Below, piece by piece: positions 7,026 to 15,588 of a DNA stretch of 64,000 bases. The notes below the pieces were generated by a model. The model was not told where the DNA came from and searched no databases. It saw only the letters and a list, made by a program, of their open reading frames with translations. Source of the DNA: Prosthecobacter sp. (lineage in GTDB: Bacteria; Verrucomicrobiota; Verrucomicrobiia; Verrucomicrobiales; Verrucomicrobiaceae); assembly GCF_034366625.1 (NCBI RefSeq), contig NZ_JAXMIH010000006.1, forward strand, positions 930,001-994,000. The letters are read 5' to 3'. Position numbers and translations under genes: made by a program. Position 1 is the first letter of the stretch. Each line of letters opens with the position of its first letter.

Positions 7026-9770
7026 ATGTCACGCTGCCTTCTGTTTCTGCTGTTCTCGGTCCAAGCATTCGCCCAGCTCGCCAATCGTCCGCCTGCACCG
7101 ATGTGGCTGCACGATGAGTTCAATGAGCTTGTCACTTATACAAAAGAGGTGAAACACGACGGCAAGCTGCTCAAAGCTGTGCTGCTCACCGCGAGCGAGG
7201 TGCCACATGAGATTCTGGTGGATGGGAAAGTCGTCACAAAAAAAGGCGTCGCTCAAGACAGCGCCACAGGGACAGACCTCACCACCTATCTTGGAGACGG
7301 AAAGGCTCATCAAATAGGCATTCGCGTCTCCGGCAAAGCCCTGACCGCCGCGCGGCTCGAACTCAACGGCGACCTCGCCGCAGTGCGGTGGATTCCGACG
7401 GATGCGACCTGGAAGAATGGCAAAGCACTGTATCCCACCGACGATGATCCTGCCAAAGACCCGTTCGATTTGAAGAAAACCTTCGACGCCTACAACTCCT
7501 GGCAGCTCGCGAAGCCTGGCGCACAGAATCAGGCCACCAATCCGGCCACGCTGACTCTTCTCCCCGGCTTCAAAGCCGAACTCATCCGCTCATCGCAGCC
7601 CGGCGAAGACTCGTGGGTGTCGATGGCCTTCGATCCGCAGGGCCGCATCACGCTCGGCAAGGAAAAGAAAGGACTGCTGCGCCTCACCCTCAGCGGCAGC
7701 GGCGAGCAGAAAGTGGAAGTCATAGATGACGAATTGCTGGAGTGCCGCGGACTGCTCTACGCACACGGATCGCTCTTCGCGAACGCGAACAACACGAAGG
7801 CCCTCATCCGCCTCACCGATAAAGATGGCGACGGCATGTTTGAAGAACGCAAAGAACTCGTGCGCAGCGGGGGGGGCGTCGGCCATGGTCGCAATCACAT
7901 CAAACTCGGCCCCGATGGCGACATCTACGTCGCACACGGCAACAACGTCCTGCTGCCAGAAAACATCGATCCCGATTCACCGCTCAAAAACTACGCCAAC
8001 GACCAGCTCATCCCCAATCCGTGGGATGGCAGCATGTTCGACGGCAACGTCGAGCTACCCGCCGGCCACATCCTCCGTGTGAAGCCCGATGGCAGCAAAG
8101 TCACCCTCCTCGCCGGCGGCCTGCGCAACCCGCTCGACATCGCTTTTAATTCACGCGGCGATCTCTTCACCTTCGACGCCGACATGGAGCGCGATGTCGG
8201 CACGCCGTGGTACATGCCCACGCGCGTGCTCCACGTCGTTCCGGGCGCGGATTTCGGCTGGCGTCGCGGCACGGGGCGTTTCCCAGCGTGGTATGCGGAC
8301 ACGTTGCCAAGCGTGATCGACATCGGCCTCTCCTCGCCGACCGGGATTTACTTCGGTTACGGCTCCGACTTCCCGCAGAAGTATCAAGACGCGCTCTACA
8401 TCCTGGATTGGAGCTACGGCCGCATCATCGCGGTGCATTTGAAGAAAGCCGGAAGCACTTACACCGCGACGCAGGAAGACTTCGTCACCGGAAGACCACT
8501 CAACGTCACCGACGGCTGCATCGGCCCGGATGGCGCGATGTGGTTCACCACGGGAGGTCGCGGGACGCAAAGCGGGCTTTATCGCGTGACTTGTTCATCG
8601 CAAAAGTCGGACCTGTCCGACAAATCTCGTTCCTCCAATACGAACGAAGAGCGTTTCGAGCGCCACTTTGCACGCATGAAGCTCGAAAACCGTCCTGCGA
8701 CCGAGTGGCGTGAAAAAGCCGTCCGATCCGGCGAGATGCACGAACTCCTCGCGCTGGCCCGTGTCGGCGAAAAAGCTGATTTGGAGCCGATTCTGGCCGC
8801 TGCGATGAAAGCAGCTCCAAAACCAACCCTCGATGCTCTCCGTGTTATTTCCGTCGCGATCTCACGGCACGGTGAGCCCGCTCAAAAAGACAAACTGCAT
8901 GCTTGGGCTGCCTATCCAGCTCGTGAAACCTTTCTCAACCGAGAACTCTGCCGTCTGCTGGTCTATTTGAAATCACCGAAGGTCATTGAAAAGAGCATGC
9001 CGTTGCTCAAAGCGGCCACAACCTCGGAAGACCTGCTGTTTTACCCCTTCATGCTGCGCTATCTCAAAGACGGCTGGACGCTGGAACAGCGGAAGGTCGC
9101 ATTCGAGGCGCTGAACAAGGCGGAGAAGATGAACGGGGCTTCGACCTTCTTCAAAGCCATCAGCGACACACGCAGCGAGCTGGCGGCGGCGTTGAAGCCG
9201 GAGGAGGCGGTGACACTGGCGACGCTCATTCATCCGCCGAAGCCCGCAGCGCTTTCGCCGCATGCGCTGCCGGGGCACACGTTCAAGAACTGGAAGATGG
9301 AGGATCTGGAACCGCTGCTGGCAAAGATGGATGCGAAGACACGCAACCGCGACAACGCGAAGGACGCGCTGATCCGCACGCAATGCGTGTTCTGCCATCG
9401 GGTGAGCAATGATCCCACGCTGCCCGCCGGTGTCACCGGCCCGGATCTGGTGCAGGTGTCGGCACGCTTCAACCGCCGCGACCTGTTGGACCATATTTTG
9501 AACCCCTCGAAGTTCATCGACGAGAAATTCCGCTACGTAACGGTCAAAACGAGCGATGGAAAAACGATCACGGGCAGTCTGGAGAGCGAAGATGACGAAC
9601 GTGTCGTGCTGCGGCCCAATCCGCTCGCGCCGGAAAAGAGCGAGATCGCGAAGGCGATGATCAAGGAACGCACGATCTCCGAAATTTCGCCGATGCCCGC
9701 CGGTCTGCTGAATTCGCTGAAGGCGGAGCAGATTCTCGACCTGCTGGCGTGGTTTGAGACGATGAAGTAG
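7026..9770 (+). CDS. Secreted beta-propeller dehydrogenase-like protein with C-terminal c-type heme domain
   Basis: A 914-aa exported protein with a signal peptide (MSRCLLFLLFSVQAFAQ). After an N-terminal domain of about 170 residues comes a propeller resembling the Planctomycetes/Verrucomicrobia membrane-bound dehydrogenase domain (PGFKAELIRSS, SWVSMAFDPQGRITLG, GGLRNPLDIAFNSRGDLFTFDADME, DGAMWFTTGGRG). A HEAT-like helical stretch follows, then the terminal heme domain with one covalent heme site C787-V-F-C-H791, and the usual ending (GSLESEDDERVVLRPN ... ILDLLAWFETMK). This architecture is typical of PVC bacteria; substrate is unknown. The ATG at 7026 is preferred to the GTG at 7011 because it begins the signal peptide. 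Confidence 0.87.
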   Translation: MSRCLLFLLFSVQAFAQLANRPPAPMWLHDEFNELVTYTKEVKHDGKLLKAVLLTASEVPHEILVDGKVVTKKGVAQDSATGTDLTTYLGDGKAHQIGIRVSGKALTAARLELNGDLAAVRWIPTDATWKNGKALYPTDDDPAKDPFDLKKTFDAYNSWQLAKPGAQNQATNPATLTLLPGFKAELIRSSQPGEDSWVSMAFDPQGRITLGKEKKGLLRLTLSGSGEQKVEVIDDELLECRGLLYAHGSLFANANNTKALIRLTDKDGDGMFEERKELVRSGGGVGHGRNHIKLGPDGDIYVAHGNNVLLPENIDPDSPLKNYANDQLIPNPWDGSMFDGNVELPAGHILRVKPDGSKVTLLAGGLRNPLDIAFNSRGDLFTFDADMERDVGTPWYMPTRVLHVVPGADFGWRRGTGRFPAWYADTLPSVIDIGLSSPTGIYFGYGSDFPQKYQDALYILDWSYGRIIAVHLKKAGSTYTATQEDFVTGRPLNVTDGCIGPDGAMWFTTGGRGTQSGLYRVTCSSQKSDLSDKSRSSNTNEERFERHFARMKLENRPATEWREKAVRSGEMHELLALARVGEKADLEPILAAAMKAAPKPTLDALRVISVAISRHGEPAQKDKLHAWAAYPARETFLNRELCRLLVYLKSPKVIEKSMPLLKAATTSEDLLFYPFMLRYLKDGWTLEQRKVAFEALNKAEKMNGASTFFKAISDTRSELAAALKPEEAVTLATLIHPPKPAALSPHALPGHTFKNWKMEDLEPLLAKMDAKTRNRDNAKDALIRTQCVFCHRVSNDPTLPAGVTGPDLVQVSARFNRRDLLDHILNPSKFIDEKFRYVTVKTSDGKTITGSLESEDDERVVLRPNPLAPEKSEIAKAMIKERTISEISPMPAGLLNSLKAEQILDLLAWFETMK

Positions 9771-9775
9771 CGCGG

Positions 9776-9804
9776 TTGACAGCCAATCACGCGCTTCCCA
9801 TACT
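9776..9804 (+). promoter_or_regulatory. Sigma-70-type promoter with near-zero leader
   Basis: TTGACA (9776-9781), 17 bases, then CATACT (9799-9804). The predicted transcription start is about 9811, only two bases before the ATG at 9813, so the message would be essentially leaderless. Confidence 0.5.
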
Positions 9805-9812
9805 CGCCTACC

Positions 9813-10223
9813 ATGCTCTCCCAACCCAAACCATCGCTGCTGCCGCGAATCGCGCGGCTGGTGGTCGTGGGAGCGATCTGCCTCTCGCTCGGCATGCACT
9901 GGGCGCTGCTGCAAGGGATCGCGTGGACGGGGATGCTGATTTCGTTCGCGAGCGAGGGAACGGTCATCGAGGCGGTGGAAAAGACCTTCGACGGCCAGCA
10001 TGGCTGCGCGCTGTGCGCGAAGGTGAAGGAAGGCCGTGATTCCAATCAAAAGCAGCCGCAGCAGGCGGGGCAGTCCTTGAAGAAGATCGACGCAGTGCTG
10101 GTGGAGGTCACGAGACTGGTCGCTCCTGCGGGAGAAAGAATTTCATTCGCGATGATTCGCGAGTTGATGGTGAAACGAAACGAGATGCCGGAGACGCCGC
10201 CGCCACGACGCGGGCTGGCTTGA
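9813..10223 (+). CDS. Small membrane-anchored protein with an HGCALC motif, in a TonB-receptor cluster
   Basis: A 136-aa protein of unknown family. The N-terminus has a basic stretch then hydrophobic residues LVVVGAICLSLGMHWALLQGIAWTGML, which could be a signal anchor or two short membrane segments. It is followed by a soluble tail that contains HGCALCAKV, a Cys-x2-Cys with an adjacent His that could bind a metal. The C-terminus ends in a Pro/Arg-rich stretch. It precedes the TonB-dependent receptor and PepSY protein on the same strand, so a role in metal uptake or sensing is plausible; that is inference from context only. Confidence 0.72.
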   Translation: MLSQPKPSLLPRIARLVVVGAICLSLGMHWALLQGIAWTGMLISFASEGTVIEAVEKTFDGQHGCALCAKVKEGRDSNQKQPQQAGQSLKKIDAVLVEVTRLVAPAGERISFAMIRELMVKRNEMPETPPPRRGLA

Positions 10224-10228
10224 GCCTG

Positions 10229-10314
10229 TAGATCGAACTTCCAAGTTCGATCCATCGAACCGCCGGACTGGTCCATTCTCCGAAGCTTTCTGCGAAGGAT
10301 GAAAAAGTCCGGCC
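10229..10314. repeat. REP-like palindromic element between the Cys protein and TonB receptor genes
   Basis: Two nested palindromes: GATCGAACTT-CC-AAGTTCGATC (10229-10250, 10-bp perfect arms) and GCCGGACT (10263-10270) paired with AGTCCGGC (10307-10314). The layout, two adjacent hairpins of unrelated sequence in an intergenic space, resembles bacterial interspersed palindromic repeats. It could also stop or stabilise transcripts. A genome-wide copy count would decide. Confidence 0.55.
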
Positions 10315-10370
10315 TACAAAACAGCGCATGCCGCCATTCTTGCGGCTGCCTTTCTCCCCCTCTCGCTTTC

Positions 10371-12494
10371 ATGAAACCATTTCCCATTCTCATTTTACTC
10401 TCACTCTCCGGCGCTGCGCTCGCGCAGACCGCCTCCACGAAAAAAACCACGACCCAGCTCAACGAAGTCGTCATCACGGCGGACAAAGAGTCGCCTTCCC
10501 TCACGGTTCCGAGCCTTGAGGCCCGCAAAGAACAGATCGCGCAAACCGTCCCTGGCGGCGCGGGCGTCGTCGATGCGGAGGATTACAAGCGTGGTCGCGC
10601 CAGCACGCTGAAGGACGCGCTCGATTTCGCGCCGGGCGTGCTGATTCAATCACGCTTCGGCGCGGAGGAATCACGCCTTTCGATCCGTGGCAGCGGCATC
10701 CAGCGCACCTTCCACGGGCGCGGCATCTGGCTGATGCAGGATGGCGTGCCGTTGAACCTCGCCGATGGCGGCTTTGACATGCAGGCCATCGAGCCGTTGT
10801 CTTCCAATTACATCGAGGTTTATCGCGGGGCAAACGCTCTGCAATATGGCGCGACGACTCTGGGCGGCGCGATCAATTTCATCTCGCAGACCGGTCACAC
10901 GGCCAGTCCGTTCCAGTCGCGCTTTGAGATCGGCAGCTTCAACACGCGGCGCGCGCAAATCTCCTCCGGCTTCGTGAGCGGGGACATGGATGTGTATGCG
11001 AGCATCAGCGCCTCGCAGACGGACGGCTTCCGTGACTACAGCGAGCAGGAAAGCCTGCGCATCTTTGCCAATATCGGCACGAAGCTCAGCGCAAACCTCG
11101 AAAATCGCTTCTACCTCACTTGGGTGGACAGCAAGTCGCAGCTTCCGGGCTCACTGCTCAAAACCGAGCTGAATGCCAATCCCGAGATCGCCGCACCAGG
11201 TGCGCAGGTGCCGCTGGTGCCAGGTGGAGCGGGGTATCAACGCCGTGATTACCAGCTCTTCCGCCTCGCCAACAAGCTGACCTTCTCCGACGGCGACAAC
11301 TCGCTGGCGCTCTCCCTGTTCTGGTCGTGGAAAGACCTCGATCATCCGATTTTCCAGGTGATCGACCAGCTCAGCAACGACATCGGCTTCGACCTGCGTT
11401 ACGACGGGCACAATCATCTCCTCGGACTGAACAACGGCCTGACCGTGGGTCTTGGCTTCATGTATGGGAACACCGAGGACAACCGCTACGCGAACGTGGC
11501 CGGCAATCGCGGCGCCCTGCTGGCGCAGAACCGGACGCAGTCGATGAACCTGAACTTCTACTTTCAGGACCAGCTTCATCTCACGGACACCCTGTCGTTC
11601 ATCTTCGGTTCTTCAGTCACCTATGCGAACCGCGATTTGAATGAGGAATTGCTCTTCGGTCTGAACAACACCGACCGGCAGGAGTTCTGGGGCTTCAGTC
11701 CGAAGCTGGGACTGCTGTGGGACATCACGCCGAAGTCGCAGGTCTATTTCAATGCCAGCCGCAGCTTCGAGCCGCCTTCATTTGGCGAACTGACCGCCAT
11801 TGGCGCCGGTTTTCCTTCACTGGTGTCTCTGCGGCCGCAGACGGCCACGACATTGGAAATTGGCACACGTGGCGAGGCAGATCGCATCGCCTGGGACTTC
11901 AGCTACTACTACGCATGGCTGGATGACGAGATGCTCACGCTCGGCGTGCCGGGCAATGCCACGCTGACGACGAACGCGGGCCGCACGATCCACCAGGGCA
12001 TCGAATTCGCGCTCAATGCCGATCTGTGGCGCAATCTGACCACGGCATCCGCCGAGGATTATGACCGCCTCGTGCTGCGGCAGAACTTTCTGTGGAATGA
12101 CTTCCGCTTCGCCCGTGACGCGCGCTGGGGAGACCGCATGCTGCCGGGCATCCCACCGTTCTACTATCGTGCGGAGCTGCTGTATGAGCATCCCTGCGGC
12201 TTTTACTTCGGCCCGAACGTGGAATGGTCGCCGCGCCGCTTCGCCGCCGATCTGGCGCGCACGACTTTTGCCGATCCATATGCCCTGCTCGGCTTGAAGC
12301 TCGGCTACCGCACCAAGAAGGGCGTCTCCTTCTTCGTCGAGGTACGCAATCTCACGGATGAAACCTACGCGCCTACCACCGGCGTCGTGCAGGATGCCTC
12401 CATCGCTCCCACCCCCTTCAATCCACGACCCGGCGCCGTCTTCATGCCGGGTGATGGCCGTGCGTTTTACGCCGGTGTCGAGTTTAAATGGTAG
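10371..12494 (+). CDS. TonB-dependent outer-membrane receptor (siderophore or iron-complex type)
   Basis: A 707-aa receptor. Signal peptide MKPFPILILLSLSGAALAQ; a TonB-box-like stretch LNEVVITAD near residue 33; a plug domain of about 50-175 (ASTLKDALDFAPGVLIQSRFG, LSIRGSGIQRTFHGRGIWLM, IEVYRGANALQYGATTLGGAINF); then a beta-barrel with repeated aromatic-rich strands, ending in an aromatic residue (YAGVEFKW) as expected for BAM-assembled proteins. Such receptors import chelated iron or other metals using TonB energy. The ATG at 10371 starts the signal peptide; an upstream in-frame extension to 10299 is unlikely. It is followed by a PepSY-type membrane protein, a common partner of iron-siderophore receptors. 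Confidence 0.93.
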   Translation: MKPFPILILLSLSGAALAQTASTKKTTTQLNEVVITADKESPSLTVPSLEARKEQIAQTVPGGAGVVDAEDYKRGRASTLKDALDFAPGVLIQSRFGAEESRLSIRGSGIQRTFHGRGIWLMQDGVPLNLADGGFDMQAIEPLSSNYIEVYRGANALQYGATTLGGAINFISQTGHTASPFQSRFEIGSFNTRRAQISSGFVSGDMDVYASISASQTDGFRDYSEQESLRIFANIGTKLSANLENRFYLTWVDSKSQLPGSLLKTELNANPEIAAPGAQVPLVPGGAGYQRRDYQLFRLANKLTFSDGDNSLALSLFWSWKDLDHPIFQVIDQLSNDIGFDLRYDGHNHLLGLNNGLTVGLGFMYGNTEDNRYANVAGNRGALLAQNRTQSMNLNFYFQDQLHLTDTLSFIFGSSVTYANRDLNEELLFGLNNTDRQEFWGFSPKLGLLWDITPKSQVYFNASRSFEPPSFGELTAIGAGFPSLVSLRPQTATTLEIGTRGEADRIAWDFSYYYAWLDDEMLTLGVPGNATLTTNAGRTIHQGIEFALNADLWRNLTTASAEDYDRLVLRQNFLWNDFRFARDARWGDRMLPGIPPFYYRAELLYEHPCGFYFGPNVEWSPRRFAADLARTTFADPYALLGLKLGYRTKKGVSFFVEVRNLTDETYAPTTGVVQDASIAPTPFNPRPGAVFMPGDGRAFYAGVEFKW

Positions 12495-12512
12495 CGGCTG
12501 CGCCACCGCGTA

Positions 12513-12609
12513 GAGCAAAGGGCGAAGGGCGTAGAGACGCGAATCGCCCTTTGCCTGCGCTTCAATTTTCTGTCCCTTTGCCCTTTGCCCTCTGCTCTTC
12601 GCCCTTCGC
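12513..12609. repeat. Purine/pyrimidine inverted repeat between receptor and PepSY genes
   Basis: GCGAAGGGC (12522-12530) on the left pairs with GCCCTTCGC (12601-12609) on the right, inside a longer purine-rich arm and a matching arm of repeated CCTTTGCC/CCCTTTGCC units. The right arm abuts the ATG of the next gene. It looks like another member of the local REP-like class and could fold in the receptor-PepSY transcript. Confidence 0.5.
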
Positions 12610-12611
12610 TC

Positions 12612-13316
12612 ATGAATCCAAAGCTCCTCCGCAAACTCCATCGCTGGCTCGGCCTCGTGTTCAGCCTCTCCGTGCTCATCGCCTCCGGCAGCGGCGTCCT
12701 GCACAATGTCATGACGCGCACGCAGGCTCCGCCACCGCAGGCAAAGCCTTCCGGCGGTGGCATGGATGTGAACGCGATCAAGCTCAGCGTCGCCGAAGCG
12801 GTGTCGAAGATCAGCGAGGCCAATCCCGAAGTGCAGGCCGTGAACCTACGCGGCATCGGCGGCCAGCCGTGGTATCAGATTTACACCAAGACCTCACGCG
12901 GACCGCAGTACGTCAGCGCGATCGATGGCAAGGTCGATTCATCTCGCGATGAAGCCTACGCCGCCGAGATCGTGAAAAATTTCCTCGCCGGCTCCGAGGT
13001 GAAGAAGACGGACTTCCTCACCAGCTTCAACAGCGAATACATCAACATCTTCCGCATCCTGCCGGTGTATCGTTTCGACATCGGCGATGCGCTGGAGACA
13101 CGCGTCTATGTCTCGACCACGACTGGCAGTGTCACGCGTCACACCGACAAGCAGCGCCAGTTTGAGGCCACGATCTTCACGAACTTCCACAAGCTCGGCT
13201 TCATCCCGGACAAAAACCTGCGCGACCTCGTGCTGACGGTGCTCACGTTCGGCATCTTCCTCGTCGCATGCCTCGGCATCGCGCTGTTCTTTGCCACACG
13301 GCCAAAGAAACGATGA
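12612..13316 (+). CDS. PepSY-domain inner-membrane protein
   Basis: A 234-aa protein. LLRKLHRWLGLVFSLSVLIASGSGVL is the hallmark N-terminal helix of PepSY-associated membrane proteins. The periplasmic middle contains PepSY-like sequence (VAEAVSKISEANPEVQAVNLRGIGGQPWYQIYT, YVSAIDGKVDSSRDEAYAAEIVKNFL). A second helix closes the protein (LVLTVLTFGIFLVACLGIALFFATR), with His residues in NFHKLG just before it. Related proteins act with siderophore receptors, some as ferric-chelate reductases; that function is inferred. It follows the TonB receptor by 117 bases. The ATG at 12612 is preferred over the TTG at 12585. Confidence 0.82.
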   Translation: MNPKLLRKLHRWLGLVFSLSVLIASGSGVLHNVMTRTQAPPPQAKPSGGGMDVNAIKLSVAEAVSKISEANPEVQAVNLRGIGGQPWYQIYTKTSRGPQYVSAIDGKVDSSRDEAYAAEIVKNFLAGSEVKKTDFLTSFNSEYINIFRILPVYRFDIGDALETRVYVSTTTGSVTRHTDKQRQFEATIFTNFHKLGFIPDKNLRDLVLTVLTFGIFLVACLGIALFFATRPKKR

Positions 13317-13348
13317 AACTCGGCGGCGATTGCGTACGATTGAGCATC

Positions 13349-14353
13349 ATGCGCCGATCCTTCCTTGCCTCTGCTGTTGTTTTGATTTCCGCCGCCCTGC
13401 TGCACGCGCAGGCTCCGAAAGCGGAGCTGGTTCACGTGGAAAAGATCTGGGACAAGGCTCCGCACAACGGCTTCACCGATCTCACGCGCTTTCAAAACCT
13501 GTTTTATCTCTGCTTCCGCGAGGCGGATTCTGCCACCACGGGTGAAGGAGTGATCCACACCATGATCTCCGCCAGCGGCAAGACCTGGGTGGACAACGTC
13601 ATCGTCAAAGAAAGCGGTGTCGATCTGCGCGACCCAAAACTCATTGTCACCCCCGATGAAAAACGCCTCTATCTGCTCTGCGGTGGTCAATCCGCCACAC
13701 AGGGCCGCCAGCCACGCTATGCGACCACGATGGACGGCAAGGTCTGGACGCCGATGCAGAAGCTGCTGGCCAAGGGCGACTGGCTGTGGCGCACGACGAT
13801 CAATCCGGCGGACAAACGCTTCTACGGTGCCTGCTACAACATTCACCCGAACTCCGGCGGCCCCGCGCCCGAGAAGGAATGGTCATTGAAGACCTACGCC
13901 AGCACCGATGGTGCCGTCTGGCAGCTCTCCTCGATCATGAACGTGCCGGGCCAGGCGGGCGAAACCACGCTGCGTTTCCTCAAGGACGGCAGCGCTCTGG
14001 CACTCGTCAACAGGCAGGGCGGCGATCGCAAAGGCGTCATCGGCATGGCGAAGGCCCCGTATCGCGATTGGACCTGGGCGGCGACCGGATTGCCGCTCGG
14101 CGGCCCGAACTTCATCGAACTGCCGGATGGAAAACTCATTGCCGGATCACGCGGCTTCGGCGCCACGCCCGGCCCTCATATGGTGCTCTTCGCGATGACA
14201 GCGAACAGTCTCACACCGATCCTCGAACTCCCCAGCGGCGGCGATTGCAGCTATCCGGGCTTCTACTGGCACGATGACCTGCTGCATGTGACCTATTACT
14301 CTAGTCACGAAGGCAAAGCCGCGATCTACTACGCGCAGGTGCGGATCAAGTAA
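13349..14353 (+). CDS. Secreted sialidase-like beta-propeller protein
   Basis: A 334-aa exported protein with signal peptide MRRSFLASAVVLISAALLHAQ. The body resembles exo-alpha-sialidase/BNR-type propellers: repeated strands of the kind TWVDNVIVKESGVDLRDPKLIVTPD, YATTMDGKVWTPMQ, TYASTDGAVWQLSS. I do not see a full set of sialidase catalytic residues, so enzymatic activity is not claimed. A start at 13313 would overlap the PepSY stop by four bases (ATGA) and suggests translational coupling, but the signal peptide fits best from 13349. It is the last gene of the apparent TonB receptor cluster. Confidence 0.75.
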   Translation: MRRSFLASAVVLISAALLHAQAPKAELVHVEKIWDKAPHNGFTDLTRFQNLFYLCFREADSATTGEGVIHTMISASGKTWVDNVIVKESGVDLRDPKLIVTPDEKRLYLLCGGQSATQGRQPRYATTMDGKVWTPMQKLLAKGDWLWRTTINPADKRFYGACYNIHPNSGGPAPEKEWSLKTYASTDGAVWQLSSIMNVPGQAGETTLRFLKDGSALALVNRQGGDRKGVIGMAKAPYRDWTWAATGLPLGGPNFIELPDGKLIAGSRGFGATPGPHMVLFAMTANSLTPILELPSGGDCSYPGFYWHDDLLHVTYYSSHEGKAAIYYAQVRIK

Positions 14354-14504
14354 GCGCGGCCGAACGCTTCGGATCAGGCGACGGCGAGCGGGAGGCGTCG
14401 ATGACACGACAGATGCCATTCGAGCCGTTGCCTGCATCCGTTTTGTTCGGCCTCTTGTTGGCAAAAGCTCGCCCAAAAAGATGCGTGTGAAGAATGAGTT
14501 CATA
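14354..14504. other. Intergenic stretch without a recognisable gene
   Basis: This is the first part of a 556-base interval before pyrE. I see no conserved frame, promoter or strong hairpin in it; the rest of the interval holds a possible small membrane protein gene (14505-14690) and a cluster of stem-loops (14722-14773). Confidence 0.5.
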
Positions 14505-14690
14505 TCACTCAGCCCAAAATCGACAGAAGCAGGCGACGACGAGAAGCACAATGCCAGTGAGAAGAATGTGTGGTGATGCCCCCTCTTTCAGTCCTCCTGG
14601 CCCCATCAGCACTGTCGTAACACCACATAGCATCGCTCCACTGAATGCCACGAGTCCGAAAGCCCGCTTGCTGTTTCGATATTGGCTCAT
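14505..14690 (-). CDS. Possible two-helix small membrane protein
   Basis: A 61-aa frame starting with ATG: MSQYRNSKRAFGLVAFSGAM, a hydrophobic helix continuing through LCGVTTVLMG, a Gly-rich turn, and a second helix (ILLTGIVLLVVACFCRFW). Basic residues at the N-terminus fit a membrane protein with both ends inside. No ribosome-binding site is evident, but that is true of most genes here. It lies downstream of pyrE on the same strand, separated by stem-loops. No family recognised. Confidence 0.5.
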   Translation of the reverse strand: MSQYRNSKRAFGLVAFSGAMLCGVTTVLMGPGGLKEGASPHILLTGIVLLVVACFCRFWAE

Positions 14691-14721
14691 GGCGTGTTGC
14701 AGTTGGCCGAACGTTGTTTAG

Positions 14722-14773
14722 CCACACTTAATTGTGGACGAATCAGATTCGCCCACAGTTTTTTGTGGTTTTT
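14722..14773. other. Cluster of short stem-loops downstream of pyrE
   Basis: CCACA/TGTGG (14722-14737), then a CGAAT/ATTCG hairpin, then CCACA (14753-14757) with TGTGG (14764-14768) followed on the plus strand by TTTTT. The same CCACA/TGTGG arms are used twice, so alternative pairings are possible. It may end transcription in this interval. Confidence 0.4.
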
Positions 14774-14909
14774 CAAGGGTGCATTGAGGGGAAAGGAGCT
14801 TCACGAGCAAGAACAAAGGTTTTGTGAATCAGCCGATGGAAGCGCGCTGGGATCGACAAACAGGCAGCGTAACCGTGTAGCGAATGTCTGTCGCGCCGGC
14901 CCAGCGAAT

Positions 14910-15479
14910 CTACACCAAGTCCGCGCGTGTGAACGCCGCGACAACTGGGTAGCCCGCGCTTTCGATGTTTTCGCGACCGCCTTCGTCGCGATCAACGAGG
15001 ATGAGTGCGAAAGCGATCTTGCCGCCTTCATCTTGAATCGCCTCGATAGCCTTCAAGGTCGATCCGCCAGTGGTGACCACGTCATCGACGACGACGACGG
15101 GTTCGTCGGGAGTGAAATTCCCCTCGATGCGTTTGCCGCGGCCATGGCCTTTGGGCTCCTTGCGCACGACAAAGGCTTGCACCGGCTTTGCATCGCCCGC
15201 CATGCTGGAACTCATCGCCACCGCAAGCGTGATCGGGTCCGCGCCCATCGTCAGACCGCCGAGCGAGCCGATGCTGAGACCGCGTTTCGCCTCTTCCTGG
15301 CGCAGCAGATCATGCAACACGCGCCCCACGAGCACCGCGCCGCGCGAATCGAGCGTGGTGACACGGCAATCGACATACAGATCACTCTCCTTGCCCGAGG
15401 CGAGGGTGAATTTGCCGGTCTTAACGGACTTGGTTCTGAGAAGCTGGCGGAGTTCTTCGCGGTCTTGCTGGAGGGACAT
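14910..15479 (-). CDS. pyrE: Orotate phosphoribosyltransferase
   Basis: A 189-aa enzyme that joins orotate and PRPP to give orotidine 5'-phosphate in de novo pyrimidine synthesis. The PRPP-binding motif is clear (VVVVDDVVTTGGSTLKAIEA), preceded by the N-terminal TGKFTLASGKESDLYVDCR signature and the catalytic flexible loop region VVRKEPKGHGRGKRIEG. Length is in the usual 180-215 range. It stands alone on the minus strand, divergent from the secreted Lon-like protease gene with 109 bases between them. Confidence 0.95.
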   Translation of the reverse strand: MSLQQDREELRQLLRTKSVKTGKFTLASGKESDLYVDCRVTTLDSRGAVLVGRVLHDLLRQEEAKRGLSIGSLGGLTMGADPITLAVAMSSSMAGDAKPVQAFVVRKEPKGHGRGKRIEGNFTPDEPVVVVDDVVTTGGSTLKAIEAIQDEGGKIAFALILVDRDEGGRENIESAGYPVVAAFTRADLV

Positions 15480-15551
15480 GAAAGCGAGATAAAGGGAATG
15501 ATGGCAGCTTACAAGCGCCGACTTGCATTTTCCTTTTCAAAGGATTTAGCG

Positions 15552-15581
15552 TTGACTCACGGAATCGTGCCTCGCTATTTT
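15552..15581 (+). promoter_or_regulatory. Sigma-70-type promoter immediately before the Lon-like protease gene
   Basis: TTGACT (15552-15557), 18 bases, TATTTT (15576-15581). The expected start of transcription is about 15588, one base before the ATG at 15589, again implying a leaderless message. Confidence 0.5.
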
Positions 15582-15588
15582 CTATGAC

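Noticed and set aside
13430-13446. A third parS-like site (GGTTCACGTGGAAA)
   Set aside because: It has a CACGTG core but two or more mismatches in the arms and lies in a coding region; chance similarity.
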